64,000 bases of DNA, taken from the NCBI RefSeq assembly GCF_025148445.1, contig NZ_CP102270.1, forward strand, positions 1,971,001 through 2,035,000, written 5' to 3'. Each line of letters starts with the position of its first letter. Position 1 is the stretch's first letter. The stretch comes from Eshraghiella crossota. Lineage in GTDB: Bacteria > Bacillota > Clostridia > Lachnospirales > Lachnospiraceae. Below, one piece after another: positions 33,784 through 42,665 of the stretch. A model generated the notes under the pieces. That model was not told the origin of the DNA and searched no databases. It worked only from the letters and a program-made list of their open reading frames with translations. The position numbers were made by a program, and so were the translations under genes.

Positions 33784-35220
33784 TTATTTTAAAAGCTCTT
33801 TGAGCATATCATTGACCATGGCAGGATTAGCTTTGCCTTTCATGGCTTTCATAGTCTGTCCTACAAGGAAGCCTATCGCCTTTTCCTTACCGCTTCTGTA
33901 ATCTTCTACAGACTGTGGATTAGCTGCAATAACGTCTTCAACAGTCTTTTTCAATGCACCTTCGTCATTAACCTGCTTAAGTCCGTTTTCTTCAACATAT
34001 TTAACAGGATCAATATCCTCGTCAAATATTTTTTCAAATACTTCTTTGGCTACAGAACTGTTAATGCTTCCGTCATCAGTTAATTTAATAAGTGCGGCAA
34101 GATTAGCAGGTGAAAAACTGATATCCGATACATCCATTGATTTTTCTTTGATAATTCTCATAGTCTCAACCATAAGCCAGTTGGAAACCTTTTTAGGATT
34201 ATTACAGATTGCTGTTGTCTGTTCAAAAATATCCGCAAGTTTCTTTGAATCTGTGAGGATTTCAATATCATAATCAGGAATACCGTATTCTTCTTTGTAT
34301 CGTTTCATCTTCTCTGTCTTAAATTCAGGCTGCCTGCTTCTTATCTCTTCAAGCCACTCATCACTGATGTGTATTGGAACAAGGTCAGGATCCGGGAAAT
34401 ATCTGTAATCCTGTGCGTCTTCTTTTGAACGCATTGCATAGGAATATTCTTTATCGTCATTCCAACGTCTTGTTTCCTGAACTACTTTTTCACCTGATTC
34501 AATCAAATCAATTTGTCTGTTCTTTTCAGCTTCTATTGCCCTTTCAATGGCACTGAAGGAGTTAAGGTTCTTTGTCTCGGTTCTTGTTCCGAATTCTGCA
34601 GTTCCCACTTCCCTTACCGAAAGATTGACATCGGCTCTCATTGAACCTTCCTGTAATTTACAATCAGATGCACCGAGATACTGGATTATAAGTCTTAGTT
34701 TTTCAAGATATGCAATTACTTCTTTGGCACTTCTCATGTCAGGTTCCGATACGATTTCGATAAGAGGTACGCCCGAACGGTTAAAATCCACAAGGGATTC
34801 TCCGGACCAGTCATCATGTACCAGCTTGCCTGCATCTTCCTCCATATGAATCTCATGGATTCTTACCGGCTTGACAGTTCCGTCTTCTAATTCAATGTCA
34901 ACGTGTCCGTCCCTGCATATAGGAAGATATAACTGCGAAATCTGATAGTTCTGTGGGTTATCAGGGTAGAAATAGTTCTTTCTGTCAAACTTACAATCCT
35001 TTGTAATGTTACAGTTGGTTGCAAGTCCCACTGCTGCCGCATATTCAACAACCTTTTTATTAAGAACAGGAAGTGAACCCGGCATACCTGTACAGACAGG
35101 GCATGTATGTGTATTAGGTGCTCCGCCAAAAGCAGTGGAGCATCCGCAGAAAATTTTTGTTTTGGTTGCAAGTTCTACATGAACTTCAAGTCCGATGACT
35201 GTTTCATATTCTTTTGCCAT
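33784..35220 (-). CDS. gatB: Asp/Glu-tRNA amidotransferase subunit B
   Basis: 478 aa. The kinase-like cradle has VIGLEVHVELATKTKIFCGC, with the CxC zinc ligands and second set THTCPVCTG; GSMRADVNLSVR and TKNLNSF are further GatB blocks. The C-terminal YqeY-like tRNA-binding tail includes FLVGQTMKAMKGKANPAMVN. GatB activates the tRNA-bound Asp or Glu by phosphorylation and then amidates it. It forms the GatCAB complex with the two genes upstream, 12 bp after gatA. Confidence 0.96.
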   Translation of the reverse strand: MAKEYETVIGLEVHVELATKTKIFCGCSTAFGGAPNTHTCPVCTGMPGSLPVLNKKVVEYAAAVGLATNCNITKDCKFDRKNYFYPDNPQNYQISQLYLPICRDGHVDIELEDGTVKPVRIHEIHMEEDAGKLVHDDWSGESLVDFNRSGVPLIEIVSEPDMRSAKEVIAYLEKLRLIIQYLGASDCKLQEGSMRADVNLSVREVGTAEFGTRTETKNLNSFSAIERAIEAEKNRQIDLIESGEKVVQETRRWNDDKEYSYAMRSKEDAQDYRYFPDPDLVPIHISDEWLEEIRSRQPEFKTEKMKRYKEEYGIPDYDIEILTDSKKLADIFEQTTAICNNPKKVSNWLMVETMRIIKEKSMDVSDISFSPANLAALIKLTDDGSINSSVAKEVFEKIFDEDIDPVKYVEENGLKQVNDEGALKKTVEDVIAANPQSVEDYRSGKEKAIGFLVGQTMKAMKGKANPAMVNDMLKELLK

Positions 35221-35232
35221 AATCCGCTCCTC

Positions 35233-36678
35233 CTATTCAAACTTTCCTCTTGCCTGTTCATAAGTGAAACCGGCACGAATAAGATTCTTTTCTTTAAAGC
35301 AGTCTCCGATAAACTGTACTCCGATAGGGAGTCCGTCGGAATCTTTACCGCAAGGTACACTTAATCCCGGAAGCCCTGCAAGATTTAAAGAAATTGTATA
35401 TATATCGCCAAGATACATCTTAATTGGGTCTGATAAAGATGAACCAATCTTTGGTGCTGTGGTAGGTGCCACAGGTCCGATTAAAAGATCATATTTTGCA
35501 AAGGCATCATCAAAAGCTTTCTTAATAAGAGCTTTTACTCTTAATGCTTTAAGATAATATGCATCATAATATCCTGAACTTAATACGAATGAACCAAGTA
35601 AAATTCTTCTCTTAACCTCGGCACCAAATCCTTCAGAACGTGTTCTTTTATACATGCTGTGGAGATCATCATAATCTTTTGCCCTGTATCCGTATTTTAC
35701 ACCGTCAAATCTTTCAAGGTTGGAGCTTGCCTCTGCGGCTGCTATGGTGTAATAGGTAGGAATTGCGTAATCTACTAAATCCAAGTCAAATTCCTCAACG
35801 ACTGCGCCCTTTGCTTCCAATGTCTTTGCAACATTAAGGACGGCTTCTTTTACTTCAGGGTCAAGTCCTTCTCCGAAATAAGTTCTTGGAATACCGATTT
35901 TCATTCCTTTTACATCATCTGTAAGCGCAGATGTAAAATCAAGGTCGTCCCTCTTCATAGATGTGGAATCCTTCTTGTCATGGCCTGCTATTACTTCCAT
36001 AATTGTTGCGCAGTCCGTAACATCCTTGCAAAGAGGTCCAATCTGGTCAAGTGACGAACCGTAAGCGATAAGCCCGTATCTTGACACAGTTCCGTATGTT
36101 GGTTTCATGCCTACAACACCGCAGTATGATGCCGGCTGCCTTATTGAGCCACCTGTGTCCGAACCCAATGCAAAGAAACATTCCTCTGCTGCTACCGCTG
36201 CTGCCGATCCGCCTGATGAACCTCCCGGTACATGTTCCTCATTATGAGGATTTTTAGTAATTCCAAAAGCAGAAGTCTCTGTGGTAGAACCCATGGCAAA
36301 TTCATCCATGTTGGTTTTGCCGATAATTACCGCACCTGCTTCTTTTAATTTATTAACTGCTTCAGCCGAAAAAGAAGGAACAAAATTATAAAGTATTTTT
36401 GAAGAACAGGTTGTAAGCATATCTTCGGTACACATATTGTCCTTAATTGCTACAGGCACGCCTGCAAGCGGTCCTGTAAGTCTGCCTTCTTCAATTTCCT
36501 TCTGCACTCTTTTGGCTTCATCCAATGCTTTTTCTTTATCTATGGTAACGTAACAGTTAAGTGCGTCTTCTCTCTCATCGATTTTATCAAGAACCGCCTG
36601 CATTGCTTCCACAGCCGTTACTTTACCGGCTTTGATTTCCTTAGAAAGTTCTACTGCCGTTAAATCAAGTAAACTCAT
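35233..36678 (-). CDS. gatA: Asp/Glu-tRNA amidotransferase subunit A
   Basis: 481 aa, an amidase-signature enzyme. The Ser-cis-Ser-Lys triad is visible: Lys in VAIKDNMCT, the GGSSGGSAAAVA motif, and the nucleophile Ser in GSDTGGSIRQPA. It releases ammonia from glutamine and channels it to GatB. It lies 14 bp after gatC and 12 bp before gatB in the aspS-gatC-gatA-gatB operon. Confidence 0.97.
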   Translation of the reverse strand: MSLLDLTAVELSKEIKAGKVTAVEAMQAVLDKIDEREDALNCYVTIDKEKALDEAKRVQKEIEEGRLTGPLAGVPVAIKDNMCTEDMLTTCSSKILYNFVPSFSAEAVNKLKEAGAVIIGKTNMDEFAMGSTTETSAFGITKNPHNEEHVPGGSSGGSAAAVAAEECFFALGSDTGGSIRQPASYCGVVGMKPTYGTVSRYGLIAYGSSLDQIGPLCKDVTDCATIMEVIAGHDKKDSTSMKRDDLDFTSALTDDVKGMKIGIPRTYFGEGLDPEVKEAVLNVAKTLEAKGAVVEEFDLDLVDYAIPTYYTIAAAEASSNLERFDGVKYGYRAKDYDDLHSMYKRTRSEGFGAEVKRRILLGSFVLSSGYYDAYYLKALRVKALIKKAFDDAFAKYDLLIGPVAPTTAPKIGSSLSDPIKMYLGDIYTISLNLAGLPGLSVPCGKDSDGLPIGVQFIGDCFKEKNLIRAGFTYEQARGKFE

Positions 36679-36692
36679 GTTGTTCCTCCTTT

Positions 36693-36986
36693 CTATTCTA
36701 CTGTCTTAGGCACAATAAATGCGTCATCATTACGTTCCGGAGCGTTACGGAGTGTAGCTTCGCTTCCGTCTCCGTTAGTTATCTCGTCTTCTCTCATTAC
36801 ATTTGATACAGGGAAAATATGGGACATCGGCTCAACGCCTGTTGTATCAAGTTCTCCGAGTTTGTCAATGTAATCAAGCATACTTGCCATATCCTTCTTG
36901 GCGTTTTCCTTATCTTCATCAGACAATTCAAGTTTAGCAAGTATACCGACATATTCTATTGTTTCATCGCTAATAACATTTGCCAT
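36693..36986 (-). CDS. gatC: Asp/Glu-tRNA amidotransferase subunit C
   Basis: 97 aa, typical. It begins with a helix pair (SDETIEYVGILAKLELSDED) and ends with the extended segment LRNAPERNDDAFIVPKTVE that wraps GatA. GatC stabilises the A-B interface. It starts 14 bp after aspS, tying the amidotransferase to aspartyl-tRNA synthesis. Confidence 0.95.
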   Translation of the reverse strand: MANVISDETIEYVGILAKLELSDEDKENAKKDMASMLDYIDKLGELDTTGVEPMSHIFPVSNVMREDEITNGDGSEATLRNAPERNDDAFIVPKTVE

Positions 36987-37000
36987 TCTTTTACCTCAAA

Positions 37001-38746
37001 TTAATCTCTTACTTTAATATGAACTTCTCTGAGCTGCTGCTCTGTTACTTCATTAGGTGCTCCGCACATAAGGTCCTGTGCGGTTCCGCTCATTGGGAAT
37101 GCTATTACTTCACGGATATTTTCTTCATTTCTGAGAAGCATAATCATACGGTCAACGCCCGGAGCCATTCCTGCATGTGGTGGTGCACCGAACTGGAACG
37201 CATTGTACAATGCGCCAAATTTTGCCTTTAATACTTCTTCATCATAACCTGCGATTTCAAATGCTTTAACCATTATCTGCATATCGTGGTTACGGACTGC
37301 TCCTGATGATAATTCTACACCGTTACATACGATATCATACTGGTATGCAAGGATATCGAGAGGATCTTTGGTATTAAGTGCTTCAAGTCCGCCCTGTGGC
37401 ATTGAGAATGGATTATGTGTAAATCCGATTTTCTTGGTCTCAGGATCTTTTTCAAACATTGGGAAGTCATTTACATAACAAAATCTGTATGCGTTCTTCT
37501 CAATTAAATCAAGCTTTGTTCCCAGCTCTGTACGAATCTGTCCTGCAAAAAATGCTGCTCTTTCTTCCTTATCAGCCATAAAGAAAATTGTATCGCCTGT
37601 GCTAAGTCCTGCGATTGTCTTAAATTCTTCTTTAAGCTCATCCGGAATAAACTTATCAATAGGTCCCTTGTAACTTCCGTCTTCAAGTACCTCAAGGTAT
37701 CCAAGTCCGCCCATTCCGATTCCTGTTGCGAACTTGAGAAGCTTCTCATGGAAGCCCTTTGACATATTGGCATGAACCTTGATTGCTCTTACAGTCTTGC
37801 CGATAAATGGCTTAAATGTACATTTCTGGAAGAAATCCGTTACATCTATAATTCTGAGTGGGTTACGAAGGTCAGGCTTATCCGAACCAAACTCAAGCAT
37901 TGCCTGCTTATAGCTGATAATAGGATAAGGTGCTTTAGTTACTTCATATCCTTCAGGTGCAAATTTTTCAAATGTTGATGTTAATACTTCTTCACCGATT
38001 TTGAATACGTCTTCCTGTGTTGCAAAGCTCATTTCAAAATCCAACTGGTAAAATTCTCCCGGTGAACGGTCAGCTCTTGCATCTTCATCTCTGAAACATG
38101 GTGCAATCTGGAAATACTTATCAATTCCCGATACCATGAGAAGCTGCTTATACTGCTGTGGTGCCTGTGGAAGTGCATAGAATTTACCTTTATATCTTCT
38201 TGATGGAACGATATAATCTCTTGCGCCTTCAGGTGATGATGCACAAAGGATTGGTGTCTGTATTTCAACAAATCCCATCTCTGTCATTTTCTGACGGAGA
38301 TATGCTATTACTTTTGATCTGAATAAAATATTGTCTTTTACTTTTTCATTTCTTAAATCGAGATAACGGTATTTTAATCTTACATCTTCCCTTACTTCCT
38401 TGGATGTCTGGATTTCAAACGGAAGCTGTGTATACACCTGTCCAAGTGTTGTTATTTTATGTGCTTCAAGTTCGATTGTTCCTGACTTAATCTTAGGATT
38501 ATATGTCTCTTCGTCTCTCTGTTCCATTAATCCTTCTACGGAAATGCTTTCTTCTTTTTTAATTCCTTTAAGAAGTTCCGTATCTCTTATTACGACCTGC
38601 AATACGCCGTACATATCTCTTAAATCGATAAAAGAAACTCCACCGTGGTCACGGATATTCTCTACCCATCCTGCCACTTTAAGTTCTTTGCCAATATATG
38701 ACTCGTCTAAATTTTCAAGAGTCATATCTCTGTAAATATTTCCCAT
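37001..38746 (-). CDS. aspS: Aspartyl-tRNA synthetase
   Basis: 581 aa from the ATG at 38746 with GGAGG upstream; an in-frame extension to 38845 runs through the T-box terminator and is not used. An N-terminal OB fold (about 10-110: VAGWVENIRDHGGVSFIDLR) binds the anticodon. Class II motifs follow (FVEIQTPILCASSPEGARDY, FRDEDARADRSPGEFYQLD), with the bacterial GAD insertion and the C-terminal motif 3 GAPPHAGMAPGVDR. Co-transcription with gatCAB suggests a non-discriminating enzyme that also makes Asp-tRNA(Asn); no asnS is visible here to test this. It is controlled by a T-box. Confidence 0.96.
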   Translation of the reverse strand: MGNIYRDMTLENLDESYIGKELKVAGWVENIRDHGGVSFIDLRDMYGVLQVVIRDTELLKGIKKEESISVEGLMEQRDEETYNPKIKSGTIELEAHKITTLGQVYTQLPFEIQTSKEVREDVRLKYRYLDLRNEKVKDNILFRSKVIAYLRQKMTEMGFVEIQTPILCASSPEGARDYIVPSRRYKGKFYALPQAPQQYKQLLMVSGIDKYFQIAPCFRDEDARADRSPGEFYQLDFEMSFATQEDVFKIGEEVLTSTFEKFAPEGYEVTKAPYPIISYKQAMLEFGSDKPDLRNPLRIIDVTDFFQKCTFKPFIGKTVRAIKVHANMSKGFHEKLLKFATGIGMGGLGYLEVLEDGSYKGPIDKFIPDELKEEFKTIAGLSTGDTIFFMADKEERAAFFAGQIRTELGTKLDLIEKNAYRFCYVNDFPMFEKDPETKKIGFTHNPFSMPQGGLEALNTKDPLDILAYQYDIVCNGVELSSGAVRNHDMQIMVKAFEIAGYDEEVLKAKFGALYNAFQFGAPPHAGMAPGVDRMIMLLRNEENIREVIAFPMSGTAQDLMCGAPNEVTEQQLREVHIKVRD

Positions 38747-38799
38747 GTTGGTCCTCCTAAAATAATTTTCTGTGATTAAAACCATATCTTCAAACAAAA

Positions 38800-39048
38800 G
38801 AAATCCCGGAATACAAATACATTGTATTCCGGGACGAATAATCACATTATCCGCGGTACCACCCGCATTGAAGAAAATCTTCCTCTCTCGTACTTAACGC
38901 GTACCAACGTGCTGACCTACTTAAGTTCAGAAAGCCGGCTCCCAAGTGTTCCCGCTATTCCGTCCCTCCTGAAGTCACTCTCAGTCGATGATGTCTTCTT
39001 CCTGTCGGGGTCCATGAATACGAGTCTTGTTCATTGCCTTTCACTATG
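38800..39048 (-). promoter_or_regulatory. T-box riboswitch controlling aspS-gatCAB
   Basis: The minus-strand leader contains GCGGGTGGTACCGCG (around 38866-38852), the near-invariant T-box antiterminator element. A strong terminator follows 20-50 nt later. The upstream ~150 nt hold the Stem I region, with a GACTCGTA segment and a GAGAG-rich 3' part. In T-box RNAs, uncharged tRNA pairs with a specifier codon in Stem I and with the TGGN bulge to block termination. Several GAC (Asp) triplets are present, one in AGTGACTTC (38976-38974), but the specifier was not settled by eye. Confidence 0.93.
38804..38834 (-). terminator. T-box terminator hairpin
   Basis: TCCCGGAATACAA (38804-38816) pairs with 38822-38834 (13 bp, 5-nt loop), followed on the minus strand by TTTCTTTTG. 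It is the regulated terminator of the aspS leader. Confidence 0.9.
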
Positions 39049-39054
39049 GAATAA

Positions 39055-39083
39055 ATAGTATCACATACAAAATATTAATGCAA
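39055..39083 (-). promoter_or_regulatory. Promoter of the aspS T-box transcript
   Basis: The minus strand reads TTGCAT (39083-39078), 17 bp, TACTAT (39060-39055). The predicted start near 39048 matches the beginning of Stem I. Confidence 0.75.
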
Positions 39084-39168
39084 GGGGGAAAATGAGTATT
39101 AGATATTCTGTCCCATCTATTTCTTAAAAACAATCTCTTTCTGATAATTATTCATCTTTTTTATACCA

Positions 39169-39927
39169 TTAATGATAAGTAGGTCTTATATATTCTACCT
39201 GACTTACTTTTTCATCTTTTTCAATTTCAGCTACTATTGTTTTTATATCTGACTCACTTTTTATATTTTTAATACGTATTTTACAGATAAAAACATTTTT
39301 TTGCGGAACAACAACCACTTCATCAGGATTTTGCTCTTTATATTTCTTTATGTCTTCGGAAAAATTTGTATAACCTACCTCTTCAACGGAATATTTATCT
39401 TTTATGGAAGCGACAATTCCATTCTCACACTGTTCCTCATTATCTGCTTCATAGTAAAAACTTAATACAATCTCATCCTTGTATTTTAAAGTTTCCTCAC
39501 TTTCTTCCGTTATGATAACCTGCTCATCCTGCTTTTCATATGGATATGACATTTTTACTAACCCTACATTTTTAACTTCACCCATACCCTGCTTAATTTT
39601 TTCTGCTTCTGTCTCATCTTTTATATTATCCAACAAGAGTGTGCAGATTGTTACTTTACCGGTTTCGATGTTAAACATATTTTCATTCAAATCATATTTA
39701 TCCCTGAATTCATCAGCCTGTTCTTCATCTGTCTTATATTCTTCTGACAATATCTCATACTTATCTCCAAGCCATTTGTGCAGTTCCTCTTTACATGAAG
39801 ATACATCCGAAGATTCAAAATATATAATCAGTTCAAGTGTTTTTCCCGTATTACTGTTGCTTTTACCACAACCCGTAATCATAACAATTGCGGCAACTAA
39901 AGCAAATATAAATCCTAATTTTTTCAT
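39169..39927 (-). CDS. Lipoprotein of unknown function
   Basis: 252 aa. The signal peptide ends in a lipobox, VMITGCGKSN (Cys20), so it should be lipid-anchored on the outer face of the membrane. The mature part is two similar halves of about 110 residues. Each has a predicted beta-alpha-beta pattern starting with LELIIYFESSDVSSCKEELH and IVLSFYYEADNEEQCENGIV. Each ends in a segment pairing a FICKIRIKN-like strand with an acidic helix. This internal duplication resembles permuted FtsX-extracellular-type domains, but the family is not certain. AAGGAGG precedes the start. It is monocistronic. Confidence 0.8.
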   Translation of the reverse strand: MKKLGFIFALVAAIVMITGCGKSNSNTGKTLELIIYFESSDVSSCKEELHKWLGDKYEILSEEYKTDEEQADEFRDKYDLNENMFNIETGKVTICTLLLDNIKDETEAEKIKQGMGEVKNVGLVKMSYPYEKQDEQVIITEESEETLKYKDEIVLSFYYEADNEEQCENGIVASIKDKYSVEEVGYTNFSEDIKKYKEQNPDEVVVVPQKNVFICKIRIKNIKSESDIKTIVAEIEKDEKVSQVEYIRPTYH

Positions 39928-39947
39928 TATTCATTACCTCCTTATTT

Positions 39948-39988
39948 TTTAAGGCACCCCTCCCATTTTCAGGTCAGGATGCCTTAAA
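39948..39988 (-). terminator. Terminator of the glnA-dapL operon
   Basis: TTTAAGGCA (39948-39956) pairs with TGCCTTAAA (39980-39988); minus strand continues with a T-rich stretch. It lies just past the dapL stop. Confidence 0.7.
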
Positions 39989-39994
39989 TTAAAA

Positions 39995-41215
39995 TTATTT
40001 AATAATCTTCTTCATTCTCTCGATGGCTTCTACGGTATTTTCGTATGTACCGAATGCTGTCAGTCTGAAGTAGCCCTCGCCGCTTGGTCCGAATCCTGAA
40101 CCCGGTGTTCCTACAACATTGGCATTTTCAAGAACATAGTCGAAGAATTCCCATGAAGTCATTCCGTCTATTGTCTTTAACCAGATATATGGAGCGTTGA
40201 CACCGCCTGATACAGAGTATCCGGCATTCTTAAGTCCGTCCTTGATTACCTTTGCATTTTTCATGTAGTAAGCAACCTGTTCCTTAAGTTCTGCCTTGCC
40301 GGCTTCGGAATATACCGCTTCTCCGGCTCTCTGCACGATATAAGGTGCTCCGTTATACTTAGTGCCGTGTCTTCTTGCCCAGAGAGCATTAAGTTTCACA
40401 CCGTCACATTCAAGTTCTTTTGGAATTACGGTATAACCAAGTCTTACACCTGTGAATCCTGCATTCTTTGAAAAACTCTTGAGCTCGATAGCACATGTCT
40501 TGGCACCGTCACACTCATAAATTGTGTGAGGAACATCCGCATCCGATATATATGCTTCATAAGCTGCATCATATATGATAAGTGATTTATGCTCGTTAGC
40601 ATAATCAACCCATTTCTGAAGTTCTGTTTTGTTAATTGTAGCTCCCGTAGGATTATTAGGGAAGCAAAGATATATTATGTCAGGTACTTCCTTTGGAAGC
40701 TCGGGAGCGAAATTATTTTCTTCCTTGCAAGGCATATATATAACATTACTCCATGTTCCTGTTGTACTGTTATAGTCGCCTGCCCGTCCTGCCATAACGT
40801 TAGAATCCACATATACAGGGTATACAGGATCACCTACTGCAATTCTGTTATCAAGTCCGAGTATCTCCTGGATATTACTTGAGTCGCATTTTGCACCATC
40901 AGATACAAATATTTCATCAATGGCAATATCAACGCCTCTTGTCTTATAGTCACCGTCAGCTATTGCCTTACGCAAAAATTCATATCCAAGGTCAGGTGCA
41001 TATCCGTGAAATGTTGCTGCATTACCCATTTCATCAACTGCTGCATGCATTGCCTTAATAATTGTAGGTGCAATCGGCTGTGTTACGTCGCCGATACTTA
41101 ATTTGATTACCTTTTTGTCGGGATGAGCGCTTTTATATTCCCTTTCCTTTCTTCCTACTGTGGAAAAAAGATAACTTCCAGGTAATTTAAGGTAGTTTTC
41201 ATTAATTTTGAACAT
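39995..41215 (-). CDS. dapL: LL-diaminopimelate aminotransferase
   Basis: 406 aa, PLP fold type I. The DapL-specific start KINENYLKLPGSYLFSTVGR and the GDVTQPIAPTIIKAM segment are present. FPNNPTGATIN and YDAAYEAYI are cofactor-contact blocks, and the PLP lysine lies in SFSKNAGFTGVRLGY. It converts tetrahydrodipicolinate directly to LL-diaminopimelate, the short route of lysine and peptidoglycan synthesis used by Lachnospiraceae, plants and Chlamydia. It follows dapF by 27 bp in the glnA-ANTAR-dapF-dapL run. Confidence 0.96.
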   Translation of the reverse strand: MFKINENYLKLPGSYLFSTVGRKEREYKSAHPDKKVIKLSIGDVTQPIAPTIIKAMHAAVDEMGNAATFHGYAPDLGYEFLRKAIADGDYKTRGVDIAIDEIFVSDGAKCDSSNIQEILGLDNRIAVGDPVYPVYVDSNVMAGRAGDYNSTTGTWSNVIYMPCKEENNFAPELPKEVPDIIYLCFPNNPTGATINKTELQKWVDYANEHKSLIIYDAAYEAYISDADVPHTIYECDGAKTCAIELKSFSKNAGFTGVRLGYTVIPKELECDGVKLNALWARRHGTKYNGAPYIVQRAGEAVYSEAGKAELKEQVAYYMKNAKVIKDGLKNAGYSVSGGVNAPYIWLKTIDGMTSWEFFDYVLENANVVGTPGSGFGPSGEGYFRLTAFGTYENTVEAIERMKKIIK

Positions 41216-41242
41216 ATTGTTTCCTCCGGAATATTATATATT

Positions 41243-42076
41243 TTATCGGTTCCATTCACCGGTAAATACAATATTGGCAGGTCCTTCCATATAAACAACG
41301 TCAGCTTCCCGGTCCCATGTTATCTTTAAGTCACCGCCCAGAAGCTTTACTGTTACGCTGTCATTGCAAAGACCGTTAAGAATAGACGCCACCGCTACCG
41401 CACATGCGCCTGTTCCGCAGGCAAGAGTCTCTCCTGAGCCTCTTTCCCATACTCTCATTGAAAGAGTATCTCTGTCTATAACTTCGACGAACTCTGTATT
41501 GACCCTGTCAGGGAAAATACTGTCATTTTCAAATACAGGTCCGATTTTTTCAATTTCAAGATTCTTAATATCATCCATGTATGTAATACAATGAGGATTA
41601 CCCATTGACACACAGGTTATCCTGTAGGCATTGCCGCCAAAAATAAATTCCTTGTCAATAACAACGTCCCCGTCCGCTTTGACAGGTATAAGGGCAGGAG
41701 TAAATTCAGGCTTACCCATATTAACCCTGACTGACTTCACTGCTTTGTTTTCAATATTGAGACTAAGGTATTTTATTCCTGCTAAGGTATCCACGGTTAT
41801 TTCTGTCTTATCGGTAAGTCCGTAATCATATACAAATTTGCCGACGCACCTTATTCCGTTGCCGCACATCTTTCCCTGGGAACCGTCTGCATTATACATT
41901 TCCATAAAAAAATCTGCTTTATCAGAAGGTTTGATAAGAATAAGTCCGTCAGAACCGATTCCAAAGTGTCTGTCACTTACTTCAATCGCAGTCTTTGAAG
42001 GATCAGCAATCTGCTCCTCAAGGCAATTTACATATACATAGTCATTTCCAAGACCTTCCATCTTAGTAAATTTCAT
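41243..42076 (-). CDS. dapF: Diaminopimelate epimerase
   Basis: 277 aa. The two catalytic cysteines are visible in KMCGNGIRCVGKF and TLACGTGACAVAVA. The start MKFTKMEGLGNDYVYVNC is the usual DapF opening. It turns LL- into meso-diaminopimelate, the next step after DapL, so the two adjacent genes complete the pathway to the peptidoglycan crosslinker. It begins 16 bp after the ANTAR gene. Confidence 0.96.
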   Translation of the reverse strand: MKFTKMEGLGNDYVYVNCLEEQIADPSKTAIEVSDRHFGIGSDGLILIKPSDKADFFMEMYNADGSQGKMCGNGIRCVGKFVYDYGLTDKTEITVDTLAGIKYLSLNIENKAVKSVRVNMGKPEFTPALIPVKADGDVVIDKEFIFGGNAYRITCVSMGNPHCITYMDDIKNLEIEKIGPVFENDSIFPDRVNTEFVEVIDRDTLSMRVWERGSGETLACGTGACAVAVASILNGLCNDSVTVKLLGGDLKITWDREADVVYMEGPANIVFTGEWNR

Positions 42077-42092
42077 AGGTTACCTCTTTCTA

Positions 42093-42641
42093 TCAACATC
42101 TGTACAGACATATTACCATGCCCGCTGTCTCTACAAGGCTGTTACCACTGTCCATACTGCATTTCTGCAGATACGCATGTGCTTCAGACTCTGACATATT
42201 ATTTCTGTCCATCAATACACTTTTTGCTTCTTTAATTACTTTTCTGTCTTCTTCGGTTCTGAATTTTGGTACAACTCTGTCCTTCTTGCGGCGCCTTGTC
42301 TGTGCTTCAAACATCATATGAACTGTATTTAACAGATCAAAAATTTTGAGAGGAGTACCAATTTTAATAATATGGGTATCCTCTCCATCAAGCCAGTGGC
42401 CTTTAGATGCCACCAAAAGCATCTCAAAACCATCCGGCAAATCTTCTTTTAACTGTGTGTAATACATATCCGTAAAACGGTAACTGCATACCACAATTCC
42501 TTCATTCAGCTTATTTACATACTCAAGTGCCTGTGCGCCACTTGTACATACATAATCAACATTAATACCATTTTTAACAAGAACAGCTTTAATTTTATTG
42601 CCATCATCCAGCTTTGGGAAAACAACTACAACGTTCTCCAT
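42093..42641 (-). CDS. ANTAR-domain RNA-binding antiterminator (NitR-like)
   Basis: 182 aa. Residues 1-115 form a receiver-like fold (VVVFPKLDDGNKIKAVLVKN, VVCSYRFTDMYY) in which the phosphoacceptor Asp environment is not conserved; S-Y-R stands where D-I-M-P is usual. Residues 125-180 form an ANTAR three-helix domain: EEDRKVIKEAKSVLMDRNNM and SESEAHAYLQKCSMDSG. ANTAR proteins bind paired hairpins in nascent RNA to prevent termination. Its place just after glnA matches NitR of solventogenic clostridia, a nitrogen-responsive antiterminator. The degenerate receiver suggests a signal other than phosphorylation. Confidence 0.9.
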   Translation of the reverse strand: MENVVVVFPKLDDGNKIKAVLVKNGINVDYVCTSGAQALEYVNKLNEGIVVCSYRFTDMYYTQLKEDLPDGFEMLLVASKGHWLDGEDTHIIKIGTPLKIFDLLNTVHMMFEAQTRRRKKDRVVPKFRTEEDRKVIKEAKSVLMDRNNMSESEAHAYLQKCSMDSGNSLVETAGMVICLYRC

Positions 42642-42665
42642 ATTACTGCCTCCGGTGATTGGATA

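Noticed and set aside
38747-38845. Upstream extension of the aspS frame
   Set aside because: It translates the T-box terminator; the internal ATG at 38746 has a strong ribosome site.
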